Source of the DNA: Klebsiella pneumoniae
GTDB lineage: Bacteria > Pseudomonadota > Gammaproteobacteria > Enterobacterales > Enterobacteriaceae
NCBI RefSeq assembly: GCF_000742135.1
Contig: NZ_KN046818.1
Location: 5,179,815-5,243,814, forward strand
Direction of reading: 5' to 3'
Length of the DNA: 64,000 nucleotides
Within the stretch, counting starts at the first letter, position 1. Every line of letters starts with the position of its first letter. Of this stretch, positions 50,674 through 63,080 are shown piece by piece. A program made the position numbers and the translations under genes. Under the pieces are notes generated by a model. The model was given only the letters and a program-made list of their open reading frames with translations, had not been told where the DNA came from and made no database searches.

Positions 50674-50925
50674 ATGGGTGGTATCAGTATTTGGCAGTTA
50701 TTAATTGTTGTCGTCATCGTAGTTCTGCTTTTTGGGACGAAGAAGCTGAGCTCGCTGGGGTCTGACTTAGGGGCATCTATCAAAGGCTTTAAAAAAGCCA
50801 TGAGTGATGATGATAAACCCGAAAAGTCGGCGCCAGACGCAGATTTCACGGCGAAAACCATCGCCGATAAACAGGATGATGCAAAAAAAGACGAGACAAA
50901 ACGCCACGACAAAGAGCAGGTGTAA
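50674..50925 (+). CDS. tatA: Twin-arginine translocase subunit TatA
   Basis: Pore-forming component of the Tat system that moves folded proteins across the inner membrane. 83 residues from the ATG at 50674, which follows AGGGGAA; upstream in-frame sequence to 50626 is not conserved. Features: a short N-terminal membrane helix ([20 protein letters not shown]), the hinge FGTKKL, an amphipathic helix up to [10 protein letters not shown], and a charged, unstructured tail ending KRHDKEQV. Three bases to tatB. Confidence 0.97.
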   Translation: MGGISIWQLLIVVVIVVLLFGTKKLSSLGSDLGASIKGFKKAMSDDDKPEKSAPDADFTAKTIADKQDDAKKDETKRHDKEQV

Positions 50926-50928
50926 CTC

Positions 50929-51465
50929 GTGTTCGATATTGGTTTTAGTGAACTACTGCTGGTGTTTGTGATTGGCCTCATTGTTCTGGGGCCACAGCGG
51001 CTTCCCGTAGCGGTTAAAACGGTAGTTGGCTGGATCCGTACGTTACGCTCGCTGGCGACCACGGTACAAAATGAGCTGGCCCAGGAGCTAAAACTGCAGG
51101 AGTTCCAGGAGAGCCTGAAGAAGGTGGAAAAGGCTAGCCTGAATAACCTGACGCCGGAGCTGAAAGCCTCGATGGATGAACTGCGCGAGGCCGCGGAGTC
51201 GATGAAGCGCTCCTATAGCGCCCACGATCCCGAAAAAGCCAGCGACGAAGCCAATACCATCCTTAATCCGGTGGTCAAAGGCAGCGAAGCGCAGCGCCAG
51301 GACGTCACGCCGGCGACGGCAGAACATCAGGCCAGCGCTCCGGCTCATGCGCCAGATCCCGTTGCCGACGAGCAATCTGCTTCACCGGCTGACCTTCAGG
51401 CAGAGAAAACGTCCGCTACGGCGGCAGTTCCCCATTCTTCCCCCGCATCGAGTGATAAACCGTAA
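50929..51465 (+). CDS. tatB: Twin-arginine translocase subunit TatB
   Basis: Forms the substrate-receptor complex with TatC. 178 residues (171 in E. coli), starting at a GTG. The membrane helix [20 protein letters not shown] with its conserved Glu at residue 8 is followed by the PQRLPVAVK hinge, an amphipathic helix, a long helical region and a Pro/Ala/Ser-rich variable tail. Two bases to tatC. Confidence 0.96.
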   Translation: MFDIGFSELLLVFVIGLIVLGPQRLPVAVKTVVGWIRTLRSLATTVQNELAQELKLQEFQESLKKVEKASLNNLTPELKASMDELREAAESMKRSYSAHDPEKASDEANTILNPVVKGSEAQRQDVTPATAEHQASAPAHAPDPVADEQSASPADLQAEKTSATAAVPHSSPASSDKP

Positions 51466-51467
51466 AC

Positions 51468-52247
51468 ATGGGCGTAGACGATACACAACCGCTAATTTCG
51501 CATCTGATTGAGCTGCGCAAGCGTCTGCTCAACAGCATCATTGCTATTCTGGTGATCTTCCTGGCGCTGGTCTATTTCGCCAATGATATCTACCAGCTGG
51601 TCTCGGCCCCGCTTATCAGTAAGATGCCAGTGGGCGCGACGATGATCGCCACCGATGTCGCTTCACCTTTCTTTACGCCGATAAAGTTGACCTTCATGGT
51701 GTCGGTGATCCTGTCGGTGCCGATTATTCTTTACCAGGTATGGGCCTTCGTCGCGCCGGCGTTGTATAAGCACGAACGCCGGCTGGTGGTGCCTTTACTG
51801 GTATCCAGTACCCTGCTGTTCTATATCGGCATGGCTTTCGCCTATTTTGTCGTGTTTCCGCTGGCGTTCGGCTTCCTGACCCATGCGGCGCCGGAAGGGG
51901 TGCTGGTCTCGACCGATATTCGCAGCTATCTCGACTTCGTGATGGCGCTGTTTATGGCATTCGGGGTCTCCTTTGAGGTGCCGGTCGCCATTGTGTTGCT
52001 CTGCTGGATGGGCGTTACCACGCCGGAAGACTTGCGTAAAAAAAGGCCGTATGTGCTGGTGGGTGCCTTCGTGGTGGGCATGCTGCTGACGCCGCCGGAC
52101 GTATTCTCGCAGACGCTGCTGGCCATTCCGATGTACTGTCTGTTTGAAGTCGGGGTGTTCTTCGCCCGCTTCTACACCGGGAAGCGCCTGACGCGCGATG
52201 ACGACGCCGCGGCCGAAGCTGAAGCCGCAGAGCACAGAGAAGAGTAA
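51468..52247 (+). CDS. tatC: Sec-independent translocase subunit TatC
   Basis: Six-helix membrane protein that binds the twin-arginine signal peptide. 259 residues. Conserved sites are visible: the N-terminal cytosolic segment [20 protein letters not shown] (here [16 protein letters not shown]) with the glutamate that contacts the signal peptide, the periplasmic FxxP-type region [13 protein letters not shown], and [17 protein letters not shown]-rich hairpin lies just past the stop. Confidence 0.97.
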   Translation: MGVDDTQPLISHLIELRKRLLNSIIAILVIFLALVYFANDIYQLVSAPLISKMPVGATMIATDVASPFFTPIKLTFMVSVILSVPIILYQVWAFVAPALYKHERRLVVPLLVSSTLLFYIGMAFAYFVVFPLAFGFLTHAAPEGVLVSTDIRSYLDFVMALFMAFGVSFEVPVAIVLLCWMGVTTPEDLRKKRPYVLVGAFVVGMLLTPPDVFSQTLLAIPMYCLFEVGVFFARFYTGKRLTRDDDAAAEAEAAEHREE

Positions 52248-52251
52248 TACC

Positions 52252-52277
52252 GCCAACCGCCCGTCAGGGCGGTTGGC
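52252..52277 (+). other. Perfect 11-bp hairpin between tatC and tatD
   Basis: GCCAACCGCCC-GTCA-GGGCGGTTGGC, with no following T-run, starts four bases after the tatC stop and ends five bases before the tatD ribosome site. It is positioned to protect or separate the tatABC mRNA from tatD rather than to end transcription. Confidence 0.7.
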
Positions 52278-52291
52278 ATATGGGAGCGATC

Positions 52292-53083
52292 ATGTTTGAT
52301 ATCGGCGTTAATCTGACCAGTTCGCAGTTTTCCCGCGATCATGATGAGGTAGTGGCGCGCGCCCTGGCGGCGGGGGTTAACGGCATGCTGCTGACCGGCA
52401 CAAATTTGGCGGAGAGCCAGCAGGCGCAGAAACTGGCGAGCCGCTATTCCGGCTGCTGGTCCACGGCGGGGGTTCATCCCCATGACGGTAGCAGCTGGAC
52501 GCCAGCGGTCGCCGAGGCGATTTATACCCTCGCCGGCGAGCCGCAGGTGGTGGCGATAGGCGAGTGCGGTCTGGATTTTAACCGGAATTTTTCCACGCCG
52601 CACGAGCAGGAGGTAGCGTTCAGCGCCCAGCTGGCGCTGGCCGCTGAGCTGTCGATGCCGGTGTTTTTGCACTGCCGCGACGCCCACGATCGGTTTCTGA
52701 CGCTGCTTAAACCCTGGCTTGAGAAGATCCCGGGCGCGGTGCTGCACTGCTTTACCGGCAGCCGCAGCGAGGTGCAGGAATGCCTGGATCTGGGCCTGTT
52801 TATTGGTATTACCGGTTGGGTATGCGATGAGCGGCGGGGACTGGAGCTGCGCGAGCTGCTGCCGGCGATCCCGGCGGAACGTCTGCTGCTGGAGACCGAT
52901 GCGCCTTATCTGCTGCCGCGCGACCTCAAGCCGAAACCGGCCTCGCGGCGTAACGAGCCCGCGTATTTGCCGCATATCCTGGCCAGCGTCGCGGCCTGGC
53001 GCGGCGAGGAGGCGCAATGGCTGGAGGCGCAAACGGACGCAAACGTCAGGGCGCTGTTTGGCGTCGACATTAACGGCGTTTAG
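52292..53083 (+). CDS. tatD: 3'–5' ssDNA/RNA exonuclease TatD
   Basis: Metal-dependent hydrolase of the TatD family; not part of the translocase itself. E. coli TatD is a Mg2+-dependent exonuclease linked to repair of oxidative DNA damage and to quality control. Of two in-frame ATGs (52280, 52292) the second is five bases after GGAG and gives 263 residues (260 in E. coli). Metal-site motifs: [24 protein letters not shown] and LLETDAPYL. The N-terminal DxHxH of other family members is replaced by DIGVNLTSS, as in E. coli TatD. Its stop overlaps the rfaH stop by four bases. Confidence 0.95.
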   Translation: MFDIGVNLTSSQFSRDHDEVVARALAAGVNGMLLTGTNLAESQQAQKLASRYSGCWSTAGVHPHDGSSWTPAVAEAIYTLAGEPQVVAIGECGLDFNRNFSTPHEQEVAFSAQLALAAELSMPVFLHCRDAHDRFLTLLKPWLEKIPGAVLHCFTGSRSEVQECLDLGLFIGITGWVCDERRGLELRELLPAIPAERLLLETDAPYLLPRDLKPKPASRRNEPAYLPHILASVAAWRGEEAQWLEAQTDANVRALFGVDINGV

Positions 53084-53568
53084 ATTTTCTGGAAGTCGGT
53101 ATTTTTAACGCTCTGCAGGACTTGCTTATTCAGCAGGTTTAACAGCAACATAGAGCGCGCTTCGCCGTCGGGCTCGGTGAAGATCGCCTCCAGGCCTTCA
53201 AACGCGCCGTCGGTGATTAGCACACTATCGCCCTCATGCGGCGTTTCCGGGTCGGTAATCCCTTCCGGTTTGTAGATAGAAAGCTGATGGATGACCGCCG
53301 AGGGGACGATAGCGGGTAGGGCGCCAAAGCGCACGAAGTTGTTAACCCCGCGAGTGGCGCTGATGGTGGTGGTATGAATCACCTCTGGATCGAACTCAAT
53401 AAACAGGTAGTTCGGGAACAACGGTTCGCTGACCATGGTGCGTTTACCGCGAATGATTTTTTCCAGCGCAATCGTCGGCATCAGGCAGTTAACTGACCGA
53501 CGTTCCAGATGTTCCTGGGCTCGTTGTAGCTGCCCACGTTTGCAATACAGTAAGTACCAGGCTTGCAT
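53080..53568 (-). CDS. rfaH: Transcription antiterminator RfaH
   Basis: NusG paralogue recruited at ops sites to LPS, capsule and haemolysin-type operons; it stimulates both elongation and translation. 162 residues, the E. coli length. NusG-like N-terminal domain (1–100) starts [20 protein letters not shown]; the C-terminal KOW-type domain (about 112–162), which changes fold from helix to barrel in E. coli, ends KNTDFQKI. Convergent with tatD, sharing four bases and no terminator. Its targets lie outside the window. Confidence 0.96.
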   Translation of the reverse strand: MQAWYLLYCKRGQLQRAQEHLERRSVNCLMPTIALEKIIRGKRTMVSEPLFPNYLFIEFDPEVIHTTTISATRGVNNFVRFGALPAIVPSAVIHQLSIYKPEGITDPETPHEGDSVLITDGAFEGLEAIFTEPDGEARSMLLLNLLNKQVLQSVKNTDFQKI

Positions 53569-53708
53569 AATGACTCATTCCACTTCTAATAACGGCAAGC
53601 ATAACAAATGGCTGGTGTAATCGCGAAAGCCATTATAATTGAAATCCAAATTTCAGCGTTCTTTCACGCTAATTTAACAAAATTACAGCATCGCGCCGTC
53701 GAACACCG

Positions 53709-53714
53709 TATAAT
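53709..53714 (+). promoter_or_regulatory. Candidate ubiD promoter -10 box
   Basis: TATAAT lies 32 bases before the ubiD ATG. A possible -35, TTACAG at 53683–53688, is 20 bases upstream, longer than optimal. It sits in the 178-bp gap between divergent rfaH and ubiD. Confidence 0.45.
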
Positions 53715-53746
53715 TAGCCGCCTGTAGAGAGGTCAATAACACTTCC

Positions 53747-55222
53747 ATGAAATATCACGATCTTCGCGACTTTCTGACACTCCTGGAACAACAGGGCGAA
53801 CTAAAACGTATCACTCTGCCGGTCGATCCTCACCTGGAAATCACCGAAATTGCCGACCGGACTCTGCGCGCCGGCGGCCCGGCGCTGCTGTTTGAGAATC
53901 CGAAAGGCTACACCATGCCGGTGCTGTGCAATCTGTTCGGCACGCCGCGTCGCGTGGCGTTGGGGATGGGGCAGGAGGATGTCAGTTCGCTGCGCGAGGT
54001 GGGTAAACTGTTGGCCTTTCTGAAAGAACCTGAGCCGCCAAAAGGCTTCCGCGACCTGTTTGATAAGCTGCCGCAGTTCAAGCAAGTGCTGAATATGCCG
54101 ACCAAACGCCTGCGCGGCGCCCCCTGTCAGCAAAAAATCATCCAGGGCGATGATGTCGACCTGAATAAAATCCCGATTATGACCTGCTGGCCGGAAGATG
54201 CCGCGCCGCTGATCACCTGGGGGTTGACGGTAACCCGCGGGCCGCACAAAGAGCGGCAGAACCTGGGGATTTATCGCCAGCAGCTGATCGGCAAAAACAA
54301 ACTGATTATGCGCTGGCTGTCTCATCGCGGCGGCGCGCTGGATTTCCAGGAGTGGTGCGCGGCGCGTCCGGGCGAACGCTTCCCGGTTTCCGTGGCGCTT
54401 GGCGCCGATCCGGCAACCATTCTTGGCGCGGTGACGCCGGTGCCCGATACCCTGTCGGAATATGCTTTCGCAGGCCTGCTGCGCGGCACCAAGACCGAAG
54501 TGGTTAAGTGCGTTTCCAATGACCTTGAAGTGCCGGCCAGCGCGGAAATTGTGCTTGAAGGCTACATTGAGGCCGGTGAAATGGCGCCGGAAGGCCCGTA
54601 TGGCGATCACACCGGTTACTATAATGAAGTGGACAGCTTCCCGGTATTTACGGTAACCCATATTACCCAGCGTGAAGACGCGATTTATCATTCTACCTAT
54701 ACCGGCCGACCGCCCGATGAGCCAGCGGTGCTGGGCGTGGCGCTGAATGAAGTCTTTGTGCCGATCCTGCAAAAGCAGTTCCCGGAAATCGTTGATTTCT
54801 ATCTGCCGCCGGAAGGGTGCTCCTATCGCCTGGCGGTGGTGACCATGAAAAAACAGTACGCGGGACATGCCAAGCGCGTAATGATGGGCGTCTGGTCGTT
54901 CCTGCGCCAGTTTATGTACACCAAGTTCGTGATTGTCTGCGATGACGACGTCAATGCACGCGACTGGAACGATGTGATTTGGGCGATCACTACCCGTATG
55001 GACCCGGCTCGTGATACGGTACTGGTAGAGAATACGCCAATTGATTATCTGGATTTTGCCTCGCCGGTTTCCGGCCTGGGTTCAAAAATGGGGCTGGATG
55101 CCACCAACAAATGGCCTGGCGAAACCCAGCGTGAATGGGGTCGCCCAATCAAAAAAGATCCTGCCGTTACGGCGCGTATTGACGCCATCTGGGATGAACT
55201 GGCCATCTTTAAACAACAGTAA
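53747..55222 (+). CDS. ubiD: 3-octaprenyl-4-hydroxybenzoate decarboxylase UbiD
   Basis: Prenylated-FMN-dependent decarboxylase of ubiquinone synthesis, dependent on UbiX for its cofactor. 491 residues, slightly shorter at both ends than the 497-residue E. coli protein. Conserved family blocks are present: [56 protein letters not shown] (with the catalytic Glu region [12 protein letters not shown] downstream) and [16 protein letters not shown] (here [12 protein letters not shown]). fre follows after 49 bp and is probably cotranscribed. Confidence 0.96.
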   Translation: MKYHDLRDFLTLLEQQGELKRITLPVDPHLEITEIADRTLRAGGPALLFENPKGYTMPVLCNLFGTPRRVALGMGQEDVSSLREVGKLLAFLKEPEPPKGFRDLFDKLPQFKQVLNMPTKRLRGAPCQQKIIQGDDVDLNKIPIMTCWPEDAAPLITWGLTVTRGPHKERQNLGIYRQQLIGKNKLIMRWLSHRGGALDFQEWCAARPGERFPVSVALGADPATILGAVTPVPDTLSEYAFAGLLRGTKTEVVKCVSNDLEVPASAEIVLEGYIEAGEMAPEGPYGDHTGYYNEVDSFPVFTVTHITQREDAIYHSTYTGRPPDEPAVLGVALNEVFVPILQKQFPEIVDFYLPPEGCSYRLAVVTMKKQYAGHAKRVMMGVWSFLRQFMYTKFVIVCDDDVNARDWNDVIWAITTRMDPARDTVLVENTPIDYLDFASPVSGLGSKMGLDATNKWPGETQREWGRPIKKDPAVTARIDAIWDELAIFKQQ

Positions 55223-55271
55223 GCGGGGCTAACGCCGCTGTTTTGCTCTATTGACCCGACAGAGGGGACGC

Positions 55272-55973
55272 ATGACAACCTTAAGCTGTAAAGTGACCTC
55301 GGTGGAGGCGATTACCGATACCGTATATCGTGTTCGATTAGTGCCGGAAGCGGCATTTTCCTTCCGTGCCGGCCAGTATCTGATGGTGGTAATGGATGAG
55401 CGCGACAAGCGCCCGTTCTCCATGGCTTCCACGCCGGCGGAACAGGAATTTATCGAGCTGCATATCGGCGCCTCGGAGCTCAATCTGTACGCGATGGCGG
55501 TCATGGATCGCATTCTGAAAGAGCGTGAAATTGAGGTTGATATTCCGCATGGCGAAGCGTGGCTGCGCGATGACGAAGATCGCCCGCTGATTCTGATCGC
55601 CGGCGGTACCGGATTCTCTTATGTGCGTTCTATTCTGTTAAGCGCGCTGGCGCGTAACCCGGATCGCGATATCGCCATTTATTGGGGCGGCCGCGAGGCT
55701 AAGCATCTGTACGATCTGGCCGAGCTGGAAGCGTTAAGCATCAAGCATCCGAATCTGCGCATCGAGCCGGTGGTTGAACAGCCGGAAGAAGGGTGGCGTG
55801 GTCGCTCCGGTACGGTACTCACCGCCGTGCTGCAGGATTACGGTACGCTGGCCGAGCATGACATCTACATTGCCGGTCGTTTTGAGATGGCCAAGATCGC
55901 TCGCGACCTGTTCTGTAATGAGCGCGGCGCGCGTGAAGATCGCCTGTTTGGCGATGCGTTTGCGTTTATCTGA
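55272..55973 (+). CDS. fre: NAD(P)H-flavin reductase Fre
   Basis: Reduces free flavins with NAD(P)H; supplies reduced flavin for ferric iron reduction and activation of other enzymes. The ATG at 55272, seven bases after AGAGGGG, gives 233 residues, the E. coli length. Seen: flavin-binding [11 protein letters not shown](P)-binding [13 protein letters not shown], and the C-terminal [14 protein letters not shown]. The FNR-like fold lacks a covalent cofactor. Confidence 0.96.
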   Translation: MTTLSCKVTSVEAITDTVYRVRLVPEAAFSFRAGQYLMVVMDERDKRPFSMASTPAEQEFIELHIGASELNLYAMAVMDRILKEREIEVDIPHGEAWLRDDEDRPLILIAGGTGFSYVRSILLSALARNPDRDIAIYWGGREAKHLYDLAELEALSIKHPNLRIEPVVEQPEEGWRGRSGTVLTAVLQDYGTLAEHDIYIAGRFEMAKIARDLFCNERGAREDRLFGDAFAFI

Positions 55974-56002
55974 AAATAAAAAACCCGCCCCTGACAGGCG
56001 GG
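55974..56002 (-). terminator. Terminator of the fadBA operon (minus strand), near fre end
   Basis: CCCGCC (55984–55989) and GGCGGG (55997–56002) form a stem whose minus-strand 3' side reads TTTTTTATTTT, suited to ending minus-strand fadBA transcripts 78 bases past the fadA stop. It also lies directly after the fre stop, so it may work weakly for fre. Confidence 0.8.
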
Positions 56003-56079
56003 AAGAACGGCAACTAAACCTGCTCTCTTCGCCATAGCCGCCAGGTTCTGGTGGCAATGGCGTTGAGATACCCTTTCGC

Positions 56080-57252
<1,173 letters not shown>

Positions 57253-59442
57253 TTAAGCCGTTTTCAGAGCGCCAACCGGACGGGCTGGCTCTACCTGGGG
57301 ATAATACGCTTCGTTATGGCGCGCTTTGTCACGCAGACCGGCTGGCACTTCATACAGCGGGCCAAGGTGCTGGTATTGCTGCGCCATATCGAGATACTTC
57401 GCGCTGCCGATGGTGTCCAGCCAGCGGAATGCGCCGCCGTGGAACGGAGGGAAGCCCAGGCCGTATACCAGCGCCATATCCGCTTCCGCCGGGCTGGCGA
57501 TAATGCCTTCTTCCAGGCAGCGGACGACTTCGTTAACCATGGGGATCATCATGCGGGCGATAATCTCTTCATCGCTGAAATCGCGCTTCGACTGGCTGAC
57601 GTCGGCCAGCAGGCTGTCGACGGCAGCATCTTCTTCTTTCTTCGGCTTACCTTTGCTGTCGTCTTTATAGCGCCAGAAGCCGAGGCCGTTCTTCTGGCCG
57701 AAACGGTTGGCGTCAAACAGGGCGTCGATGGCGTCGCGATAATCTTTCTGCATCCGCTGCGGGAAGCCCGCCGCCATGACCGCCTGAGCATGGTGCGCGG
57801 TATCGATGCCGACCACGTCCAGCAGATAAGCCGGGCCCATCGGCCAGCCAAACTGTTTCTCCATCACTTTGTCGACTTTGCGGAAGTCCGCTCCGTCGCG
57901 CAGCAGCTGGCTGAAGCCGGCGAAGTAGGGGAACAGTACCCGGTTGACGAAGAAGCCGGGACAATCATTCACCACAATCGGCGTTTTGCCCATTTTGCTG
58001 GCCCAGGCCACCACTTTGGCAATGGTATTATCCGAGGTTTTTTCGCCGCGGATCACTTCAACCAGCGGCATGCGATGCACCGGGTTAAAGAAGTGCATAC
58101 CGCAGAAGTTTTCCGGGCGCTGCAGAACGCTGGCCAGCTCGCTGATGGGGATCGTTGAGGTGTTGGACGCCAGCACGGTATCCGGGCGCACTTTCGTCTC
58201 GGTTTCCGCTAGTACGGCTTTCTTCACTTTCGGGTTTTCGACCACCGCTTCCACAACCACGTCGACGCGATCAAAACCGCTGTATTCCAGGGTTGGCTGA
58301 ATGGTGCTTATCACTCCGGCCAGCTTCAGACCGTCGATTTTGCCGCGTTCCAGCTGTTTATTCAGCAGTTTCGCCGCTTCGGTCATGCCCAGGGTCAGCG
58401 ATTTGTCGCTGATGTCTTTCATCACCACCGGCACGCCCTTCCAGGCCGACTGGTAAGCGATACCGCCGCCCATAATGCCAGCGCCCAGGACGGCAGCATG
58501 CTTCGGCGTCTCGACATCTTTGGTCAGCTTTTTCGCTTTCGCTTTGACGTACTGGTCGTTCAGGAAGATACCAACCAGCGCGCGGGCCTCATTGGTATGG
58601 GCCAGCGGGACAAAGCTTTTATTTTCCAGCACCAGGGCTTCTTCACGACCAAGACGCGCGGCGGCTTCAATGGTTTTGACCGCGGTGATCGGCGCCGGGT
58701 AATGCTTCCCGGCGGTTTGCGCGACCATGCCTTTGGCAATCGTGAAGCTCATGGCGGCTTCAATTTTGCTGAGCTTCAGCGGCTCCAGCTTCGGCTGACG
58801 TTTCGCTTTCCAGTCCAGGTCGCCATTCATGGCCTGACGTAGGATCGCCAGCGCGCCGTCGCGTAGTTTTTCCGCAGCGACCACGCCATCCACCAGGCCG
58901 ATTTTCAGTGCTTGATCGGCGCCGACGTCTTTCCCGGCGGCAATAATTTCCAGCGCGCTATCGGCGCCGAGAAGGCGCGGCAGACGCACGGAACCGCCGA
59001 AGCCCGGCATAATGCCGAGCTTGGTTTCCGGCAGCCCAATGCGCAGGTCCGGCGTCGCCAGGCGGTAATCGGTCGCCAGCACACATTCGCAACCGCCGCC
59101 CAGCGCATAGCCATTGACGGCAGAGATAGTGGGGACGGGGAGATCTTCCAGACGATTGAAGACGCTGTTAGCAAAATGCAGCCACTGGCTTAACTGCTCC
59201 TCAGGGACCAGGAACAGCGAGAGGAATTCGGTGATATCCGCGCCGACGATAAATGCCGCTTTTTCAGAGCGCAGCAGCAGACCTTTGAGATCGCTTTGTT
59301 TTTCCAGTACGTCCAGCGCATGACCGAGGCTGGCTACGGTTGCGGTATCAAGCTTGTTGACCGAACCTGGGGCATCGAACACCAGTTCGGCGATGCCATC
59401 TTCCAGCCAGTCGAGGTACAGGGTGTCGCCTTTGTAGAGCAT
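57253..59442 (-). CDS. fadB: Fatty acid oxidation complex alpha subunit FadB
   Basis: Multifunctional enoyl-CoA hydratase/isomerase plus 3-hydroxyacyl-CoA dehydrogenase. The ATG with first base 59442, five bases after AGGAGA, gives 729 residues as in E. coli; an in-frame upstream start at 59478 would overlap the FadR operator. The N-terminal crotonase domain has E119 and E139 ([29 protein letters not shown]). The NAD-binding motif is [13 protein letters not shown], and the dehydrogenase histidine is in [14 protein letters not shown] near residue 450. Confidence 0.97.
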   Translation of the reverse strand: MLYKGDTLYLDWLEDGIAELVFDAPGSVNKLDTATVASLGHALDVLEKQSDLKGLLLRSEKAAFIVGADITEFLSLFLVPEEQLSQWLHFANSVFNRLEDLPVPTISAVNGYALGGGCECVLATDYRLATPDLRIGLPETKLGIMPGFGGSVRLPRLLGADSALEIIAAGKDVGADQALKIGLVDGVVAAEKLRDGALAILRQAMNGDLDWKAKRQPKLEPLKLSKIEAAMSFTIAKGMVAQTAGKHYPAPITAVKTIEAAARLGREEALVLENKSFVPLAHTNEARALVGIFLNDQYVKAKAKKLTKDVETPKHAAVLGAGIMGGGIAYQSAWKGVPVVMKDISDKSLTLGMTEAAKLLNKQLERGKIDGLKLAGVISTIQPTLEYSGFDRVDVVVEAVVENPKVKKAVLAETETKVRPDTVLASNTSTIPISELASVLQRPENFCGMHFFNPVHRMPLVEVIRGEKTSDNTIAKVVAWASKMGKTPIVVNDCPGFFVNRVLFPYFAGFSQLLRDGADFRKVDKVMEKQFGWPMGPAYLLDVVGIDTAHHAQAVMAAGFPQRMQKDYRDAIDALFDANRFGQKNGLGFWRYKDDSKGKPKKEEDAAVDSLLADVSQSKRDFSDEEIIARMMIPMVNEVVRCLEEGIIASPAEADMALVYGLGFPPFHGGAFRWLDTIGSAKYLDMAQQYQHLGPLYEVPAGLRDKARHNEAYYPQVEPARPVGALKTA

Positions 59443-59468
59443 GTCAGTCTCCTGAATCCAGCAATATG

Positions 59469-59485
59469 ATCTGGTCATACCAGAT
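59469..59485. promoter_or_regulatory. FadR operator of fadBA
   Basis: ATCTGGTCATACCAGAT is a perfect palindrome (ATCTGGT/ACCAGAT) matching the FadR operator form found before E. coli fadB. It lies 26 bases upstream of the fadB start, so acyl-CoA release of FadR should induce the operon. Confidence 0.88.
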
Positions 59486-59586
59486 GAAACGGAGTGTGGA
59501 ATTTATGTTAAAGAATTGCAAATTACTCTTTAAATAATTGCTGGTCGGATCACATCCGGCGGAAATCACCCGCACGCAGGTCGATG

Positions 59587-59595
59587 TGCTAAGAT
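59587..59595 (+). promoter_or_regulatory. Candidate pepQ extended -10 promoter
   Basis: TGC directly followed by TAAGAT forms an extended -10 element 38 bases before the pepQ ATG. No -35 match is evident. Confidence 0.45.
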
Positions 59596-59633
59596 GCGGT
59601 GTATCACGATCCCATAAAAGCAAAGGATAAAAG

Positions 59634-60965
59634 ATGGAATCCCTGGCCGCGCTCTATAAAAATCATATTGTTACCCTACAAGAACGTACCCGCGACGTCC
59701 TGGCCCGTTTTCAAATGGATGCTCTGCTGATTCACTCCGGCGAGCTGGTTAACGTCTTCCTTGATGACCATCCGTACCCGTTCAAGGTCAATCCGCAGTT
59801 CAAAGCCTGGGTGCCTGTGACTCAGGTGCCTAACTGCTGGCTGCTGGTGGACGGTGTGAATAAACCGAAGCTGTGGTTCTATCTGCCGGTAGATTACTGG
59901 CATAACGTTGAGCCGTTGCCGACCTCTTTCTGGACCGAAGAGATAGACGTGATCGCGCTACCGAAGGCCGATGGCATCGGCAGCCAGCTGCCTGCCGCTC
60001 GCGGTAATATTGGCTATATCGGCCCGGTGCCTGAGCGCGCGCTGGGCCTGGGTATCGCCGCGGATAAGATCAACCCGAAAGGGGTTATCGACTACCTGCA
60101 TTACTACCGGGCTTACAAAACCGATTACGAGCTGGCCTGCATGCGTGAAGCGCAGAAGTCGGCGGTGAATGGTCATCGTGCGGCCTACGAAGCTTTCCAG
60201 TCGGGGATGAGCGAATTCGATATCAACCAGGCCTATCTCACCGCCACCGGCCATCGTGATACCGACGTGCCTTACAGCAATATTGTCGCACTGAATGAGC
60301 ATGCCTCCGTCCTGCACTACACCAAACTGGACCATCGTGCCCCGGCGGAGATGCGCAGTTTCCTGCTCGACGCCGGTGCGGAATATAACGGCTATGCCGC
60401 AGATCTGACGCGCACCTGGGCGGCGCACGGCGATAACGACTTTGCCCATCTGATCAAAGACGTTAACGATGAGCAGCTGGCGCTGATTAGTACCATGAAG
60501 GCCGGTACCAGTTACATTGATTACCATATCCAGTTCCATCAGCGTATCGCGAAGCTGTTGCGTAAACACCAGTTGGTTACCGACATGAGCGAAGAGGCGA
60601 TGGTGGAGAATGACCTGACCGGGCCGTTTATGCCGCACGGGATTGGCCATCCGCTGGGTCTGCAGGTGCATGATGTTGCGGGCTTTATGCAGGACGATAC
60701 CGGTACGCATCTGGCGGCGCCGTCGAAATATCCGTACCTGCGTTGCACCCGTATTATCGAGCCGCGTATGGTGCTGACCATTGAACCCGGCATCTACTTC
60801 ATCGAGTCGTTACTGGCGCCGTGGCGTGAAGGCCCATTCAGCAAGCACTTCAACTGGCAAAAAATTGACGCCATGAAGCCGTTTGGCGGGATCCGTATCG
60901 AAGATAACGTGGTGGTTCACGAAAACAGCATCGAAAATATGACGCGCGATCTGAAGCTGGCCTGA
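59634..60965 (+). CDS. pepQ: Xaa-Pro dipeptidase PepQ
   Basis: Cytosolic metal-dependent prolidase that splits X-Pro dipeptides. 443 residues, as in E. coli. The C-terminal pita-bread domain carries the five metal ligands: two Asp in [18 protein letters not shown], His in [15 protein letters not shown], Glu in TIEPGIY and Glu in [11 protein letters not shown]. The AAAGGA site precedes the ATG. One base overlaps yigZ (TGATG), and trkH and hemG follow in the same direction. Confidence 0.97.
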   Translation: MESLAALYKNHIVTLQERTRDVLARFQMDALLIHSGELVNVFLDDHPYPFKVNPQFKAWVPVTQVPNCWLLVDGVNKPKLWFYLPVDYWHNVEPLPTSFWTEEIDVIALPKADGIGSQLPAARGNIGYIGPVPERALGLGIAADKINPKGVIDYLHYYRAYKTDYELACMREAQKSAVNGHRAAYEAFQSGMSEFDINQAYLTATGHRDTDVPYSNIVALNEHASVLHYTKLDHRAPAEMRSFLLDAGAEYNGYAADLTRTWAAHGDNDFAHLIKDVNDEQLALISTMKAGTSYIDYHIQFHQRIAKLLRKHQLVTDMSEEAMVENDLTGPFMPHGIGHPLGLQVHDVAGFMQDDTGTHLAAPSKYPYLRCTRIIEPRMVLTIEPGIYFIESLLAPWREGPFSKHFNWQKIDAMKPFGGIRIEDNVVVHENSIENMTRDLKLA

Positions 60966-61579
60966 TGGAGAGCTGGTTAATCCCGGCGGCGCCGGTTACC
61001 GTCGTTGAGGAGATTAAAAAAAGCCGTTTTATCACGCTGTTGGCGCATACCGACGGCGTGGCGGCGGCAAAAGCTTTTGTCGAGTCCGTCAGAGCGGATC
61101 ATCCTGATGCCCGCCACCACTGCGTGGCGTGGGTCGCGGGGCCGCCTGATGATTCGCAACAGCTGGGGTTTTCAGACGATGGCGAACCGGCGGGAACGGC
61201 GGGTAAACCGATGCTGGCGCAGCTGATGGGAAGCGGCGTCGGCGAGATAACCGCTGTCGTCGTGCGTTACTACGGTGGTATCCTGCTGGGCACCGGTGGT
61301 CTGGTTAAGGCCTATGGCGGCGGGGTGCATCAGGCGCTGGCGCAGCTGACGACGCTGCGCAAGACGCCGTTAACGGCATATACTTTGCAGTGTGAGTATG
61401 GGCAACTGGCCGGCGTTGAAGCGCTGCTCGCCCAATTCTCCGGGAACGTCGTTGAAAGCGAATATCTGGCGTCAGTTCGGCTGCGCGTGGCGCTTCCCCA
61501 GGCCGAAGTGGCGGCTTTTTCAGCAAGACTGGCTGATTTTAGTCGTGGTTCATTGCAATTACTGAAGATTAACGAATAA
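60965..61579 (+). CDS. yigZ: IMPACT-family protein YigZ
   Basis: 204-residue protein of the IMPACT/YigZ family. The N-terminal Impact domain carries VVEEIKKSRFITLLAHT, HHCVAWVAG, SDDGEPAGTAGKPM and VVVRYYGGILLGTGGL; the C-terminal DUF1949 ferredoxin-like domain ends the protein. The eukaryotic relative regulates GCN2; the bacterial role is unknown. Overlaps pepQ by one base and precedes trkH by 38 bases. Confidence 0.93.
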   Translation: MESWLIPAAPVTVVEEIKKSRFITLLAHTDGVAAAKAFVESVRADHPDARHHCVAWVAGPPDDSQQLGFSDDGEPAGTAGKPMLAQLMGSGVGEITAVVVRYYGGILLGTGGLVKAYGGGVHQALAQLTTLRKTPLTAYTLQCEYGQLAGVEALLAQFSGNVVESEYLASVRLRVALPQAEVAAFSARLADFSRGSLQLLKINE

Positions 61580-61617
61580 TCCCCTCTGTTTTTTGCCTAT
61601 CAAAGGAAGCGCCAGAG

Positions 61618-63069
61618 ATGCATTTTCGCGCCATAACCCGAATCGTTGGACTGCTGGTCATCTTGTTTTCGGGGACGATGATCGTCCCGGGATTAGTGGC
61701 CCTGATATATCGCGATGGCGCGGGACGGGCCTTCACTCAAACCTTCTTTGTCGCTCTGGCGATCGGCTCCATGCTGTGGTGGCCGAACCGTAAGCAAAAA
61801 GGCGAACTGAAATCTCGTGAAGGGTTTCTGATCGTGGTGCTGTTCTGGACCGTGCTGGGGAGCGTGGGGGCCTTGCCCTTTATCTTCTCCGAACAGCCGA
61901 ACCTGACGGTGACGGATGCCTTCTTCGAGTCATTTTCCGGCCTGACGACGACCGGGGCGACCACTCTGGTGGGGCTGGACTCGCTTCCGCACGCTATCCT
62001 CTTTTATCGCCAGATGCTGCAGTGGTTCGGCGGCATGGGGATCATTGTGCTGGCGGTAGCGATTCTGCCTATCCTCGGCGTCGGGGGGATGCAGCTCTAC
62101 CGCGCGGAAATGCCCGGCCCGCTGAAGGATAACAAGATGCGTCCGCGTATTGCCGAGACGGCGAAGACATTGTGGCTCATCTATGTGTTACTCACGATCG
62201 CCTGCGCATTGGCGCTCTGGTTTGCCGGTATGCCGGCGTTCGATGCGATCGGGCACAGTTTCGCCACCATCGCCATCGGCGGTTTCTCGACTCACGATGC
62301 CAGCGTCGGCTATTTCAACAGCCCGATGATCAACTCCATCATTGCCATCTTCCTGCTGATCTCCGGCTGTAATTACGGTCTGCATTTTTCGTTGTTGAGC
62401 GGACGCAGCCTGAAGGTGTACTGGCGCGACCCCGAATTTAGGATGTTCATTGGCGTCCAGTTGACGCTGGTCATCGTCTGTACGCTGGTGCTATGGCTTC
62501 ATAACGTGTACGGCTCGGTGTTGACGACGCTGAACCAGGCGTTTTTCCAGGTGGTGTCGATGGCGACCACCGCGGGGTTCACCACCGATAGCATTGCACG
62601 CTGGCCGCTGTTCCTTCCGGTGCTGTTGCTGTGCTCCGCATTTATCGGCGGCTGCGCTGGCTCCACGGGCGGTGGATTAAAAGTGATCCGTATCCTGTTG
62701 CTGTTCAAGCAGGGCAACCGTGAGCTGAAGCGGCTGGTGCACCCGAATGCGGTGTATAGCATTAAATTAGGTAACCGCGCGCTGCCGGAACGTATTCTGG
62801 AAGCGGTATGGGGATTCTTCTCCGCCTATGCGCTGGTCTTTATCATTAGTATGCTGGCGATTATCGCCACCGGGGTGGATGACTTCTCTGCTTTCGCCTC
62901 CGTGGTGGCGACATTGAACAACCTCGGGCCTGGGCTCGGCGTCGTCGCGGATAACTTTGCCACCATGAACCCGGTCGCGAAATGGATCCTGATTGCTAAT
63001 ATGCTGTTTGGTCGTCTGGAAGTGTTCACCTTACTGGTGCTCTTTACCCCCACTTTCTGGCGCGAATAA
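61618..63069 (+). CDS. trkH: Potassium uptake protein TrkH
   Basis: Channel-like K+ transporter of the inner membrane, gated by TrkA. 483 residues, the E. coli length. Four repeated membrane–pore–membrane units are visible, with filter-like segments [36 protein letters not shown] and [10 protein letters not shown], each containing the conserved Gly. hemG follows after 11 bases. Confidence 0.97.
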   Translation: MHFRAITRIVGLLVILFSGTMIVPGLVALIYRDGAGRAFTQTFFVALAIGSMLWWPNRKQKGELKSREGFLIVVLFWTVLGSVGALPFIFSEQPNLTVTDAFFESFSGLTTTGATTLVGLDSLPHAILFYRQMLQWFGGMGIIVLAVAILPILGVGGMQLYRAEMPGPLKDNKMRPRIAETAKTLWLIYVLLTIACALALWFAGMPAFDAIGHSFATIAIGGFSTHDASVGYFNSPMINSIIAIFLLISGCNYGLHFSLLSGRSLKVYWRDPEFRMFIGVQLTLVIVCTLVLWLHNVYGSVLTTLNQAFFQVVSMATTAGFTTDSIARWPLFLPVLLLCSAFIGGCAGSTGGGLKVIRILLLFKQGNRELKRLVHPNAVYSIKLGNRALPERILEAVWGFFSAYALVFIISMLAIIATGVDDFSAFASVVATLNNLGPGLGVVADNFATMNPVAKWILIANMLFGRLEVFTLLVLFTPTFWRE

Positions 63070-63080
63070 CAGGAGTGCTC

